Source of the DNA: Isoetes taiwanensis
Taxonomy: Eukaryota; Streptophyta; Lycopodiopsida; Isoetales; Isoetaceae
Assembly (NCBI GenBank): GCA_021234155.1
Contig: JAJEKV010000087.1
Location: 1,845,409-1,909,408, forward strand
DNA length: 64,000 bases
Direction: 5' to 3'
In this document: positions 1 to 10,720 of the stretch, piece by piece
Position numbering within the stretch: position 1 is the first letter of the stretch
How the letters are laid out: the number at the start of each line of letters is the position of its first letter
Translations under genes and position numbers: made by a program
The notes under the pieces: model-generated
What the model saw: only the letters and a program-made list of their open reading frames with translations
The model's database searches: none
What the model was told of the DNA's origin: nothing

Positions 1-393
1 ACACAAATATAAACAATGCTCCAATGTTTCAATGCACCGCTCACACATTGGGCAAAGTGGGCTTACTCCCGGCTTAAAGCAATGAACCATCTCATTAACT
101 CTCAATGAGCGATGAATCACCTGCCAAAGTAGAACATTTACCTTTGGAGGATTATATTTAGACCAAACAAGGTTCCAGATAGATTGCCATTGAGAAGGCA
201 AAGTCTGTAAGTGCCATTTTCGAGAAGGTGATAAAGTACTTGAGGAGGTAAGCAATCTGTAGCATAAACTTACTAGCTTCTTGCCTTCTTTAATACCTTG
301 AACAAAGTTCCAGCATCTCTTGTTACCCACCTTCTTAATTAGAGGAAGAGCACTTGCTACATAAGCCCATATACTGATATCTTTATCCAACAA
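1..393 (-). pseudogene. LINE RT zinc-binding domain, copy A (partial)
   Basis: The minus-strand frame is the same as the better preserved copy at 16919-17452 and is cut by the window edge. It encodes part of a reverse-transcriptase zinc-binding (zf-RVT) domain, the region after the RT in plant L1-like LINEs. The frame stays open through a 22-bp patch (about 249-270) that differs strongly from copy B, so the two copies have drifted apart at residue level without a stop. Identification rests on the copy B motifs. Confidence 0.6.
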
Positions 394-644
394 CCCATAT
401 GTCTCCTGAAACCATTGCCAAGGAGCAATGTCAATACCAAAATACCACTGTTTAATAGAAATAATACCTGCTCTCCTCCACCTCGCTTGGCATCATTTTT
501 GTTGCACTAGCATTAACTGACATACAATCATCCCGTATTTCAAACATTTGTATGTAGTCATGTGGTCAATATGCTAAGCAATATGATGATTTCATCACGA
601 TGAAGACACCAAAGATTGACAACCTTGTACAATAGCTTTCTCTC

Positions 645-650
645 TGTGTG

Positions 651-712
<62 letters not shown>

Positions 713-715
713 TTT
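645..715. repeat. (TG)n/(T)n microsatellite, copy A
   Basis: Two TG runs are separated by a run of about 16 T and followed by a further T run. At the matching place copy B has one long TG run and one T run (17705-17793). Any His/Thr or Cys/Val repeat frame here is a translation of the microsatellite and not a gene. Confidence 0.95.
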
Positions 716-1510
716 GGGAGGGGAGGGGGGGACGAACATGCTATTCTCAATCACTTAAAGTGAATATAATAAAAGAAAGGGCATTCTGGTCCACTAAGAT
801 GATTCCTTTCTCTTCTGTCGTTTTTCTCTCTTACATTTGGACTATTTAGCTTATTCATGTTTAAAAAAGAAATGTTGACATGTATAGTGGTCATTTGGTC
901 ATTCTGAAGCAGAATCCAAATTCAAATCTACTGTTCATGTCATTGTGGTTACTATTTGATTACTCCATGGCATTCCCAAAAATACATTTACATATATGAA
1001 GTTTTCAAGGAGATAACAAGAAAGTCCTCACTTGCTTTGTAACATTACCATTCTTTTAATATATTGATGACACAGTTCTTCAAAAAAAAGAAGATAACAA
1101 GAAAGCTAAAGCTAATCTTTATGTATTCTTTGTGGAACATGCCCTCACTTGATTTCCTTTATTTTTGGTGCAACGCTATTTGTTCATGCGAAACTCTGTC
1201 AAACTATTTTCTTCATGTATGTTTGTCATCATTCAGTGTGTCTAAATCTGTTCAACAATTTTGTCTACTTTTCGGGTAAGTTTTAATTTGAAATATGCTT
1301 ATATGCCATTTTGGAAACGTCTTAAATTTTTCCTAGCCTAAACGTAGATGAGTTTCTCCACTCCTCTCGGTATGGAATCTGGTTGCATTTGTTGATGAAG
1401 TAGAAGCTCTACTTTAATGACTCCTTAAAGGCTAGTTGCAACAAGACACGTATCAAGATAAATGATCTCATCGAAGATGCATGGTTTGTAGAATTGGTGG
1501 CAAGCACTTT

Positions 1511-1597
1511 GCTAATTTGTGCAGTTGAACGGGACATTGCTAATTTGTGCAATTGAACGGGACGTTGCTAATTTGTGCAGTTGAACGGGACGTAGCT
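1511..1597. repeat. 28-bp tandem triplicate
   Basis: Three head-to-tail copies of a 28-bp unit beginning GCTAATTTGTGCAGTTGAAC are seen, the second with one A for G. The same triplicate is present in copy B at about 18597-18683, so it is older than the duplication. Confidence 0.9.
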
Positions 1598-1930
1598 ATG
1601 CTTAATATATTTTTATGTTTCCTAAGCATATGCACCATTTATTCGTAGCATTTTTCTATGAATATCTCGTTTTCTCTTTTCTAGCACCATAGGCACGTTG
1701 TAAACTTGATAGGTAATTTGTTATATCTACTTAGAAGGTTCAAAAAATATTGATTGTTTGCATATTGTTCGAAGTCAAACAACATTGGAAGAGTAGTTTT
1801 CATACTTTCTCACCCACCAGCTATTTTCAATTATATAAATTTATGGATATAAAAAATATCTCTTTCATTTGATCTGCTTTCTTTGTTTTTTATTGTAGGA
1901 TCTAAATGGGAACCTTATATATGGGCACAA

Positions 1931-3411
1931 TGTGACGTCCCCTACTCGTATACGATGCCCGCACCGTATACAAACAGGAGTTCATCCCCCATACCAGCTC
2001 CATTGCTGATACAGGGCCCTCCACATATCACTGTGACCGTCTGAAGTCCCCAGTGGGAAGAATGAAGGGGTCATTTTACCCCGTCTCCCTCAGGGCCTAC
2101 CTAGCTGCGGAAGCGTAAACATACACGTCAGTAACATACATCACATATCCACCTCGAAGGGTGGCGCATCAACATCTGCATAGACAAAGATCAGCACGAT
2201 ACAAGTGGGATCCTACCCAAGGCTCGCACCGCGGGGATGGGCCCGACAAGCTTGGGTCTCCGAGTTCGTTGCAGGCGGAATCATGACAATGGAATTGGTG
2301 GCATAAGAACATGGCATTGGGTTGTCCACACCATCCGCCCCCCATTGCACACTTTGCGAGTAGGTTGAAAAGTGTTGGGACGGCGTAGGCCGTAGGGTGC
2401 ATAGCCAAAGGGGCTACTCCCCGGGTTACATCTCCCCAGGCCCGATGGGGCGGGGTAGGGATCACTCCCACCCCAGGTCTACATGCTGACCCAAAGGTGA
2501 CTAGAGGGCCAACGCCCTTATTGACATAACCCAATTGGAAGGTGAACCCCCACCCCACGGTGTCGAGCCCATGCCTTGCCCCACACTCGGTGGCAAGCCA
2601 TTAGACCTAGTCACTCCGATCCGGTGAGGCCTTACACACCGTAGGATCGGTCAAGGGTCAGAACACGAACCTCGTTCTGAGCCAGTCTGGTCCCTTCACC
2701 CACAACGGTGAGGTCCTTGTACACATGCTTAATTCTAGTAATGCACTAAGAGGGACTAACTAGGAGCATCATCTACTAAGCTTTAGGCCTCTACCCCCTT
2801 CCCAATACAATGAGTTCACAGAATCCATCCGTCCATCATATCAACATAATAAATAATAAAGAACTAATCTATCTCATAGAGTTAGGTTCTTTAGTTAGGT
2901 CAATCTCGGGATCTACTTGGCTGCTAGGGGTGATCTAATAGGCTAAACCTACTGATTCGAAGGCTGGAGTAAGGTTTATGCTATTTGATCGACCAAATAC
3001 CTGATCACGGTTCTCCTCTCGATCCCAAGCGCCCATGTCCCTGCTCTGCCGGGATGCGGTCGGAGGAATGATCGACTAGTCGGGCCGCAGATCGTGGGAG
3101 TTGGAATTGACTCCTCAGGCGCGCGAATCGGAGCTCGGAAGGTCTGTGGCCAAAAAGGGAATGTTAGGGTTTGATGCCTTAAGTAGGCTATTAGTTAGGG
3201 TTTAGGGTTTCCATGACCCTTGGTCTACCTTTAGTGGGTTAAAGGTCTAAAGGTGCCAGATTGCTAAGTAATGCGCACCATTGCAAGTTGCCCCCTAGGG
3301 CGTCCTTGCTTAGGTATGTGTCGGCGTACACGTCGACTAGACGGCGATAATGCAGCGTGGCACAAAGATGCGATATCGTCTTGAGACCGTATATCATACT
3401 GGAACGTCACA
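1931..3411 (-). repeat. Retroelement 1, 3' LTR (1481 bp)
   Basis: The LTR is bounded by TG...CA with the conserved family ends (minus strand TGTGACGTTCCAG... and ...GGGGACGTCACA). Its first about 190 bp (3224-3411 on the plus strand) match the truncated 5' LTR at 14833-15030. A 1.49-kb relative lies at 39658-41150. Telobox-like AAACCCTAA motifs sit at about 3165-3212. A 129-codon open frame inside it (2169-2558, minus) has no family resemblance and I do not call it a gene. Confidence 0.9.
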
Positions 3412-3424
3412 TTCTCCCCACCTT
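3412..3424 (-). other. Polypurine tract of retroelement 1
   Basis: On the minus strand AAGGTGGGGAGAA ends exactly where the 3' LTR begins. This is the expected primer site for plus-strand DNA synthesis. A second identical copy lies 41 bp upstream at 3453-3465. Confidence 0.8.
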
Positions 3425-4219
3425 GAATTGATGCTATCCGCAGCATCGTGGTTCTCCCCACCTTGGGATCTACTTATCCTGCAATCAACCTCATGCATAC
3501 GATATACTTATTATTACATTTATACATTTAATAGAATGACCTTAAGGTAATATTTACAGGACATTATTGAACTATTATTCAATCAATTGCTTAATTATTC
3601 GCATGTTATTACAACGATTACTCAAATTTTATTATATATACTATTATTCTTCGAGGTACTCTTTATTCCTTGCAACACGTTAGACAAAATTGTGTTGCAA
3701 GTCTTCGTAGTCTGACCTCCTAGCCCTTCGGAGCGCTCTATTGGCCTGCAGGTCACACTACGTTAGTACCATATTTAATTATTTATAAAGTTTTAGTTAT
3801 ATGGTGACCACCCCACCTATCTACGTGGATGCATGGCTAATCTCCCGGCGTAGGAAGAGGGTGATTCTTCCATTATGGCCGTGGAGACAGCGTCTATATG
3901 CCTATATGCCACTCGTGCCTACACCTTTAGTTGCCCGGTGGAGGATAGGTCCTTCCGTATATATGGGGCGTGAAGGCCCGATTCCTCCCTATCAAAACAT
4001 ATATGGGGCTAGAGGTGCTTTTTCCTATCGGTGCATTCCTCAATGACCTCCTTTCTTCCGAGGGTCGCTTACTGTTGGGGACGAAGTAGACTTTCCAAGT
4101 GGCACCGCGGTCATGCCTACATTGACATTACACCACGTCCTAGAGATCACCGTAGTAATTTCATCATCGATTACAACGCATGCAACCCTTACCTCATAGG
4201 TTGCATGCGTAGATTATAC
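3425..4219 (-). other. Retroelement 1, 3' untranslated region
   Basis: This lies between the chromodomain stop and the polypurine tract. I see no coding motif on either strand. The short plus-strand frames at 3801-4240 have no recognisable features. Confidence 0.6.
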
Positions 4220-4643
4220 CTAACTAGGCAATTTTGTTAATCTACACCAATCGACATGCACGATCCGATTTCTTGGAGATGATTTTTGCCGCCCCATTGC
4301 TCCATAAACTGTGGACTTGTTTTCCGGATCTCTTTTAAGTACCCATGTTGCGTCTTCCACCGGCAAGTGCTTCCACTTGACCAAGTATTGGAGGAACTCC
4401 GATCTCCTTGTTTTCTTGAATGCTTTATCAAGAATTAGCTCTGGAACTATTTCCAACTGCTCCTCTGTCATTTCCAACATCGTTGGGGTGTCGAGATTTC
4501 ATCACGGGTTGGGAGTGTGCTTCTTCAAAGCAAACTCCGTGGAAGACTTTGTGGATCTTTAAGTGTGCTGGCAAGTCTAACCTGTAGGATTGGTTACCCA
4601 CTCTCTTGACTATTTTGAATGGACCAGCCCACCTTGGAGCAAG
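4220..4643 (-). pseudogene. Integrase C-terminus and chromodomain of retroelement 1
   Basis: The frame opens with the SH3-like end of a gypsy integrase (KLAPRWAGPFKIVKRVG, then LPAHLKIHKVFH). After a frameshift near 4480 it continues with a chromodomain: FLQYLVKWKHLPVEDATWV followed by a short basic tail. In chromoviruses this domain guides integration to marked chromatin. The 7-kb insert at 4648-11632 separates it from the rest of the integrase, and removing the insert plus one TTTC joins the two parts in frame. Retroelement 2 has the same domain at 28580-28990. Confidence 0.85.
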
Positions 4644-5646
4644 TTTCACTGAGGACTTCGAGGACTTCATGTTCCAGTAAAAGGTTCTCATGCAAGCTAT
4701 CTCCTGGGATGTAAAATTTGGGTAAAGATCGTTTCATGCGACCGCGGTGATGACCGAAGTCTAGAATAGCCTCAAAGCACTAGTTTTTCTTTCACATTTA
4801 CTCGTCTTTGGGCGTGTTCGGGTCTCCGATTGACCATCTTTGTAAGGTCTCTTTTGGTGATGCCAATTTCGGGTCTAATGGAGTAAGGTTCATTCTCCAC
4901 ATCCTTCTCCTTCACCGCAACCACAAGAGTAGAAACTGGAATGTTATCAACGAGCACGAGGGCTATGGGCCATCTCACAAGGTCATGCAGTTGGGGCATT
5001 TCTGCACAGGCTTGGTAGTGCATAGAGATCTTTTCAGGCATTGGAAAAATGTTCATGATAGTAGCAGCTATCGAGCCTTCCCCTAACTTCACGTCAGACA
5101 CAGCATGGTTTGGATCGGCAAAACGATAACACCATAGGCATAAGCCATGTAGGCAAGCATTCATGCATGAGTGTGCACACCTTCTCAACTAACTCATCTC
5201 TAGAAAGCCCTTGCACATGATTCGTCTCATTCTTGGCTAACCCTCATTCCCTCGTCACCCCGGTCCTATGCGTTTTATCCGACTGGTGGGGTGCATGCTT
5301 CCTCATCTCTATCAAGTTGAGCAGCAATGTCCTTCTTGTACCACAACACAAAAGTCCCCTGGCTTCACCCATTTTTTCTATTTCCATTTAGGGAATTGGT
5401 AGCGTAGAATTGTCCATCCGAACATTCACAATTGAACGACAACCATACCCTCCGGGGACGCCGAATTGTGATGGCCTCGAAATTGTGGACTCTTCCTTCG
5501 CCACCTTTTTCCCCGCCAGATCTGGTAGCCGAATTACATCAGCCATCCCGCAAACAAGAGGTCGTGAATAGCGCCGCCGCGATCCTCGTAGCGCAAAGCA
5601 CCGCGTGATCACAAACCACTACAAAAAATAGAACCGAAAAATAAAA

Positions 5647-5684
5647 ATGCTCGGGACTATCGCCACCGCGATCTTATCGAGCAT
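5647..5684. repeat. Nested palindrome in the insert
   Basis: The outer arms ATGCTCG (5647-5653) and CGAGCAT (5678-5684) are perfectly inverted, and inside them ATCGC and GCGAT flank CACC. A close relative, ATCGCGACCGCGAT, is at 5840-5853, and ATCGCGACCACGAT is at 11233-11246. Further copies sit near 4736 and 5570 and as a cluster at 7011-7250. The repeated, imperfectly conserved dyads suggest protein-binding sites. Confidence 0.75.
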
Positions 5685-5920
5685 GGGTAAGAACGGTCGC
5701 TTTTGCAAGCATTCACACTAGCTGTTTTCGATAAGAACTTCGTGCAAATCACATTTCGAGGCTAGCTAGTGGTTTCAACTCAAAGTTGTCGATAGCTGGG
5801 AGTTCATTGGTCAATAGCAAGTGTAGACGGTTGAAGGTATCGCGACCGCGATCTCGTGGAGCACCAAAGTTATACGACTGACTTACAGAATAAAGCATTA
5901 CTCATACCTCACAGAAAACG

Positions 5921-5998
5921 GTGGCGTCAACGTCAACTTGTAGCCGGTGGCGTCAACGTCAACTTGTAGCCGGTGGCGTCAACGTCAACTTGTACCCG
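5921..5998. repeat. 26-bp tandem triplicate
   Basis: Three nearly identical copies of a unit starting GGTGGCGTCAACGTCAACTT lie head to tail. Each unit holds the direct half-repeat GTCAAC twice. It lies in the left arm of the insert, upstream of the gene. Confidence 0.9.
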
Positions 5999-6959
5999 TC
6001 AGAAGCTGCAGTGTCATAAAAACAGTGTTTAGTTTCATCCACATGGAGAAAGAAAGCATATACCTGAAACACGTTTACATTGTATAATAAACACACCAGA
6101 GTGCACAGTTTTGCTTAGAACATCTATTTTTACATAGTTGCAACAAAGTATCAGGAGGTATCTTATCAATCCATGCAATACATAGTGATGTTAGTGCAGA
6201 GACTCGGAGGTTGTAGTTATAATTAAAATTCAGTGCAACATAGACGTTGAGTTCACTTCAGTGAGGGATATGCATCAGAATAGGCCTTTTACCTCGCCCG
6301 AAACCCTGAATTCGATGCAGTTGCAGAATTCTGAATGTGTAGTGGCGGATTGCAAGCGGATTATCAGCGCCCTCGTCAGCGCCTTCAATGGATGCGGAAT
6401 TCTGCAGCAAATCCTTGCCCGAACTTGGCCCAGCTTAGGCGCAGCTCCAGCGCCTCGAAGATCTTGCAAAACAATGAAATTTGAATTGGCTTTTCCCGCT
6501 TTCTCGAATTGGTTTGTTCTCGATTTCAAATTCTCTGCCATCGCCCCGTCCAGAACCGCATTTTTTGGGGCATTTATGGTGCATAATAATGTCAGTCCGA
6601 ATTACGCCCGAATTTGAGCGCGGACGTCCAAGTGGATAAGGACCTTTCCTACGGATTATTTGCCTTTTTCGACGGGTATATTCAACGGCCGCATTTATGT
6701 GGGGAATAAATACGCCGGCCGGTAATAATTAATGCTAGCGTCGTCACAGCGCCAGCCATTATGGTAAACACGTTTTTTCAGCGCAATTATGAGGCGGGCA
6801 ATTAATTTCCTGTGACGGCGTTCTATAATTGAAACTTCAAACCTTTAAAACAAATTTCGACTCAGCGATTTTCGTTCGCCTAAGCCCTTAAGCCCTCGGC
6901 GCCTTCTCGAGCCACTCCAAAAAGGCTTCGTATTGAACTCAGCCGGCCCCAGCGATCCC

Positions 6960-9900
6960 ATGGCACCTAAGGACTCCCTCAAAGAAGGTATTTTCTAACA
7001 TTTCAGCTTCGGCAAGATGCGGCCTGATCTTGCCTCAGCTTCTATTGTTTTCATAAGTATATTTTGCTTTCGGCAAGATCGCTGACGTGGTCTTGCTTGA
7101 TAGGTTTTGTAATTTCTAGGCGATTGTTCTTCATAAGTGTAGCTGCTCAACAAGATCGCGACAGCGGTCTTGCTTGATAGGTTTTGTAATTTCTAGGGCG
7201 GTCTTCATAAGTGTAGCTGCTCAACAAGATCGGCCGCCGCGGTCCGGCCGAGTATAGATTTTCTTTCTTTTATATGTTTCATGAGTACTAGTGTAGCACG
7301 CGTCATTAGGTTAGCGACGCGATGTTTTCTTGCCGTGCTTAAGTGCTACACAACGCCGCGGCGCGATAGTGTGGAGTTTTATTTTAACTGCTTTCGGCGG
7401 ATGTGGTCGCGTTCTCTACTGATAGTTTCTACCTTTTCCTTGCACCACATTATGCGACCTACGGGCACTCATTAATGAGCTTTTGTTTACGCACTTGCTC
7501 TCTTCCGGGGACCGGATGTCGAGCCGGTCCAGTATTATAACCCCTTCCAATGAAAGAAATGGTGTATTGAGATTGCAGGCTATACCGCACATTAAGGGTG
7601 ACCGCAGAAAGGACACGTGCTGTTTCTGGGTGGAAAAAGCCGAGGGCGTTGAACAAGTTGGCATAGTGGTGGCAATGTGGGAAGGCACGAAGAACAATGT
7701 GCAAGATGCTATCATATGCGCATTGAGGACACACAAGCATTGCGGTTCGAGTACATTTTGAAATGGCGCAATTATGACCCGCCTATGATGACGGCAAGCA
7801 AAATGAACAAGCCAGCCCACGTGGAAAAACGCCCCCACGCCGCCTACGGGTTATGGCTGGTTGTTGCCATCCTATGAATCTCTCTTTGTCAGGTATAAAG
7901 GGAAACGAGAGACATATTGCTGGGTTCTCGGCATGCGAAATGGTTTGTCTACGCACAAGAAGCCTCCGAAGCATTGTGCCTTGAAAGCGCCGGGCGAGAA
8001 GATGCCCTCCGCGGATGGACACTAATTGGCTAAGAGCCGTGGCCAAGAAAAAGAGTGTGAAGCCTATTGCTGCTTTGGGAGAGAAATTGCTCAAGAACCA
8101 CAATCCACGATAAACCCCTCCGGTATTGTTAACCCTACTCTTCCTATTGCTATGAAGGCCCCAGATAGCACTACATCTGGTGGATTTATTCCAAAAAAGT
8201 TCCCTCCTTTCCAAATTAGCCTCAGGAATCTGACACCTACTGAAGATAAACAGCCTGCCAGGTTCACAAACCCCCTCGATTCACGGATGCTTCCTCTAGA
8301 CTAGCATTGCCATGGCACCACGCACCTGCCATTCCAGCCGAGTTGAAGTTCAATCCCGAAGAGGAACGCAAGATGGCAGAGCAAACCACTCAGAAGCTTG
8401 AACAGTTCAAAAGGTTCTACCCCTTAGGGGTTAATTGGTTTACAAAGATTTCTATTTTTTATTGTGAACCTGCACCAGCAAACTTGACACACAGAATGCG
8501 GTCAAATGACCATGTTCAAACTCTGGTTAAAAGCTTCAAGACATACCCGACAGAGGTCCTCACCCCTGCTGACGTCGTTCCGTTTGACCCTATTACCAGG
8601 TAACTAATTCTTTATCTTTTGGACACTTTCGTTATGTAGATTTGACTCGACGGTTGTCTATCTTCGGGGGAAGAGGGTGACATGGAGCAATCCGGAAGAT
8701 TTGAAGGGCAAGAAATTTTATATTATTTCGGCAACCACGATATTTGCGCTTGCCGCACAACTCCTTTGTTCTGGTTGTCGGCGAAGTTCGAAAGCAAAGA
8801 ACGAGAATTTGCCAAAGTATATGCTAGAAGACGATCGAGGGTGCTCAACGGAAATCTTACAGACAAGGAATATATAGAGTTGAGTATTCAATGCAACGGT
8901 AATTGCAAACACCGCGGTAATACGAGAGCCACCGATTGAAAAACCGCAACAACTTCGTCATCGCAAGACAAGGCTTATGGTTGCCCTCCACAAGGACCTA
9001 TAGGGACAGCTAAAACTTCAGCTTGGAAGGTATTTATTTGTTTTCTACTCGCCAAGTTCATGGGTCGCTGATCTTGATGACCTTGAAATTGCTTCTGCAG
9101 GATTTCCATGAAATTGCAACGACCACCTTGAAAGTGCAGGAGCTTAAGGATGAAAAACAATTCATTTTTATGGATGAAAAGGTTTTCAAGAAGTTAATGG
9201 AAGTTGCCGGTCTGTGGGTGAGTCGTAAACTCAGTGACGACCATGGTGAGTTTCCGGACAAGCCATCCAAAGACTTCTTTAACAAGACCTGGCTCCGGTT
9301 GCTACGAGGTATGTCGAATGCAGAGGTGTCACAGCTGCTCGATGAGATTATAGAAGGCAAGACGTATTTAAAGGTGCAGTCAGGTTATAGCGGGAGATTT
9401 GATTGCAAACAACGGGCAACTGACATCAGAACCCTCACTTTTATGAGGCGAGAAATTTTTTCTTATGCCACAAATTTACTGCAAAAGGATTTCGATAGCT
9501 GGGAGGAATTGCTTCAGGCTTTTCCTGATTTGACTGAACAGAGAATACTGGATATATCAGATACCGATACAGAGTACGTGAAGGCTAATTATAACAAGGA
9601 TCATACACTAGGTAACCTACCTGTAGCCTTTCTGGAGCCAATCAGGAATATTCTAAAGCCAGAAGAGGCTAGAAAAAGAAAGGAAAAGAAAAATATTGTC
9701 ATAGCAGTGACAAAGGATGGCATCCCTACTTCCTCCCAAGTGTCAGAGAATGCGACATTGATATTTATTGACATCCGAGGGATGAACAAGGTATGGGATT
9801 GCAAGAAATACACAGATCTATTTACAAGGATAGCTACCATGACGATTGCCAAAGTTTATCACTTGGTTATTATCATGCGCTCAGTGAATTTGCCAAATTG

Positions 9901-10720
9901 CTTGTACAGTCAGAAGCAAATTCAGGGCGGTGGCTACCTATCTTTAGGTTCCTATGAAGAAATGGGATGGGAGAGCAAACGAAGGGTGAAAGAACATCAG
10001 TACTTTATTAGTCATATGTACATTACGGGGAGTGATGTTCGTAACACTGTGCAACCAGAGTTGGAGCTTCACCTATCTCCACACGGCAAGGCTCCTAAGT
10101 CAACACCATTGCCTCCAATGCCGCTAACAGGTAATGAGGATGCCGACGAGAAGATAAAAAAGAAATATCAGACTCTTTTTACAGGCAAACCAAGATTCAA
10201 ATGGGCGGCAATGGAAGGAGATCTTGTATTGAAATGCCAGCTGAAAACCTCCTATGCCTACCATATTGTTGAACAGCTGGTGCCGACTGATGGTTGTGTT
10301 CTGGATTTCTTTTTTAAATTTTGGGGACGGCTTTTCGTTGTTGCTTATGCAAGGCAAAAGAGCGTGGCTTTCGAAAGTTCAGGTAAAGTGTGCCGTTTCC
10401 TGAGGGCGTTCTTTGAAACGCTTGATAAAATGGCCAATCCAAGTGCCGATGGGTTTGAGGAAGAGCCGAAAGGAGAGAGGGTTGAGCCTGATCCAGCTCA
10501 ACCCGACATCAGTATCACCCAAAACACGATCTATCAAAGTTGGATTCCATTTTGGAAAACCTCGATGCTAAGTCCTAATAAGAGAGAATGCAAGAAACAA
10601 AAGCGCTTTGCTTGAAGAGACGGAAAAAGGTATAGAAGCCCTAGAGCCCACTTTTCAAAAATTGAGTGCACTTAATGAGAAGCTTGATGGGTACATGCCT
10701 TTCTTGACAAAAGCTTAACA
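6960..10720 (+). pseudogene. Broken split gene: ParB-like plus DNA-methylase-like protein
   Basis: A start in good context (cccATGG, 6960) opens a 28-nt exon ending AAGAAG|GTATTT. Later coding pieces lie at 7483-7877, 8026-8603, 8677-8939 and 9101-10615, with a likely intron at 9027-9100 (GTATTT...TTCTGCAG). Pieces at 8307-8603 and 8677-8800 look like a ParB/Srx-type fold: a VQTLVKSFKTYP helix, then FYII, a one-base shift, and GNHDICACR in the place of the usual isxGnHR motif. The 530-codon frame at 9023-10615 ends like an N6/N4 DNA methylase: IDIRGMN..WD where DPPYG is expected, and later GCVLDFFFKFWGR where VLDxFxGxGTT is expected. A coiled-coil tail follows to about 10710. At least three frameshifts are seen. 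Both domain names are my reading of weak similarity; the gene structure is firmer. Confidence 0.45.
7011..7250. repeat. Cluster of four palindromes in tandem repeats
   Basis: GGCAAGAT and ATCTTGCC are inverted at 7011-7034. Three copies of a roughly 77-bp direct repeat follow, starting near 7072, 7151 and 7224; each begins with a CAAGATCGC...GGTCTTGC dyad and, in the first two, continues with GCTTGATAGGTTTTGTAATT. The third copy is changed to a GGCC-rich dyad. The cluster lies in the presumed first intron of the gene beginning at 6960. Confidence 0.75.

Larger units (their letters stand above)
1..1930. repeat. Local duplication, copy A, left part
   Basis: This stretch aligns base for base, with few changes, to 17060-18 kb and on to 19015. 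Base 1 corresponds to base 17060, so the copy begins outside the window. It continues after retroelement 1 at 15031-15532. It holds the end of a LINE reading frame at 1-393, a TG/T microsatellite at 645-715 and a 28-bp triplicate at 1511-1597. I see no other coding sequence in 400-1930. Before element 1 inserted, the two copies lay about 3.95 kb apart. Confidence 0.93.
4648..6959. other. Left arm of the nested insert
   Basis: No recognised gene is present. Minus-strand open frames at 4772-5188 (138 codons) and 5388-5612 (74 codons) have no motif I know. The arm holds palindromic sites near 4736, 5570, 5647-5684 and 5840-5853, and a 26-bp triplicate at 5921-5998. The part from about 6600 to the ATG at 6960 is GC-richer and is the likely promoter and leader of the gene that follows. 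Confidence 0.5.

Noticed and set aside
566-849. Open frames of His-Thr or Cys-Val repeats, here and at 17576-17934
   Set aside because: They are translations of the TG/T microsatellites.
1511-1597. CRISPR-like short direct repeats
   Set aside because: The repeats are contiguous without spacers, only three units, in a plant repeat; the triplicate at 5921 is the same case.
2169-2558. 129-codon minus-strand frame
   Set aside because: It lies entirely within the 3' LTR of retroelement 1 and the frame is not kept in the related LTRs at 19.8, 29.6 and 39.7 kb.
4220-4562. Plus-strand frame opposite the chromodomain
   Set aside because: Antisense shadow of the recognised minus-strand integrase/chromodomain frame.
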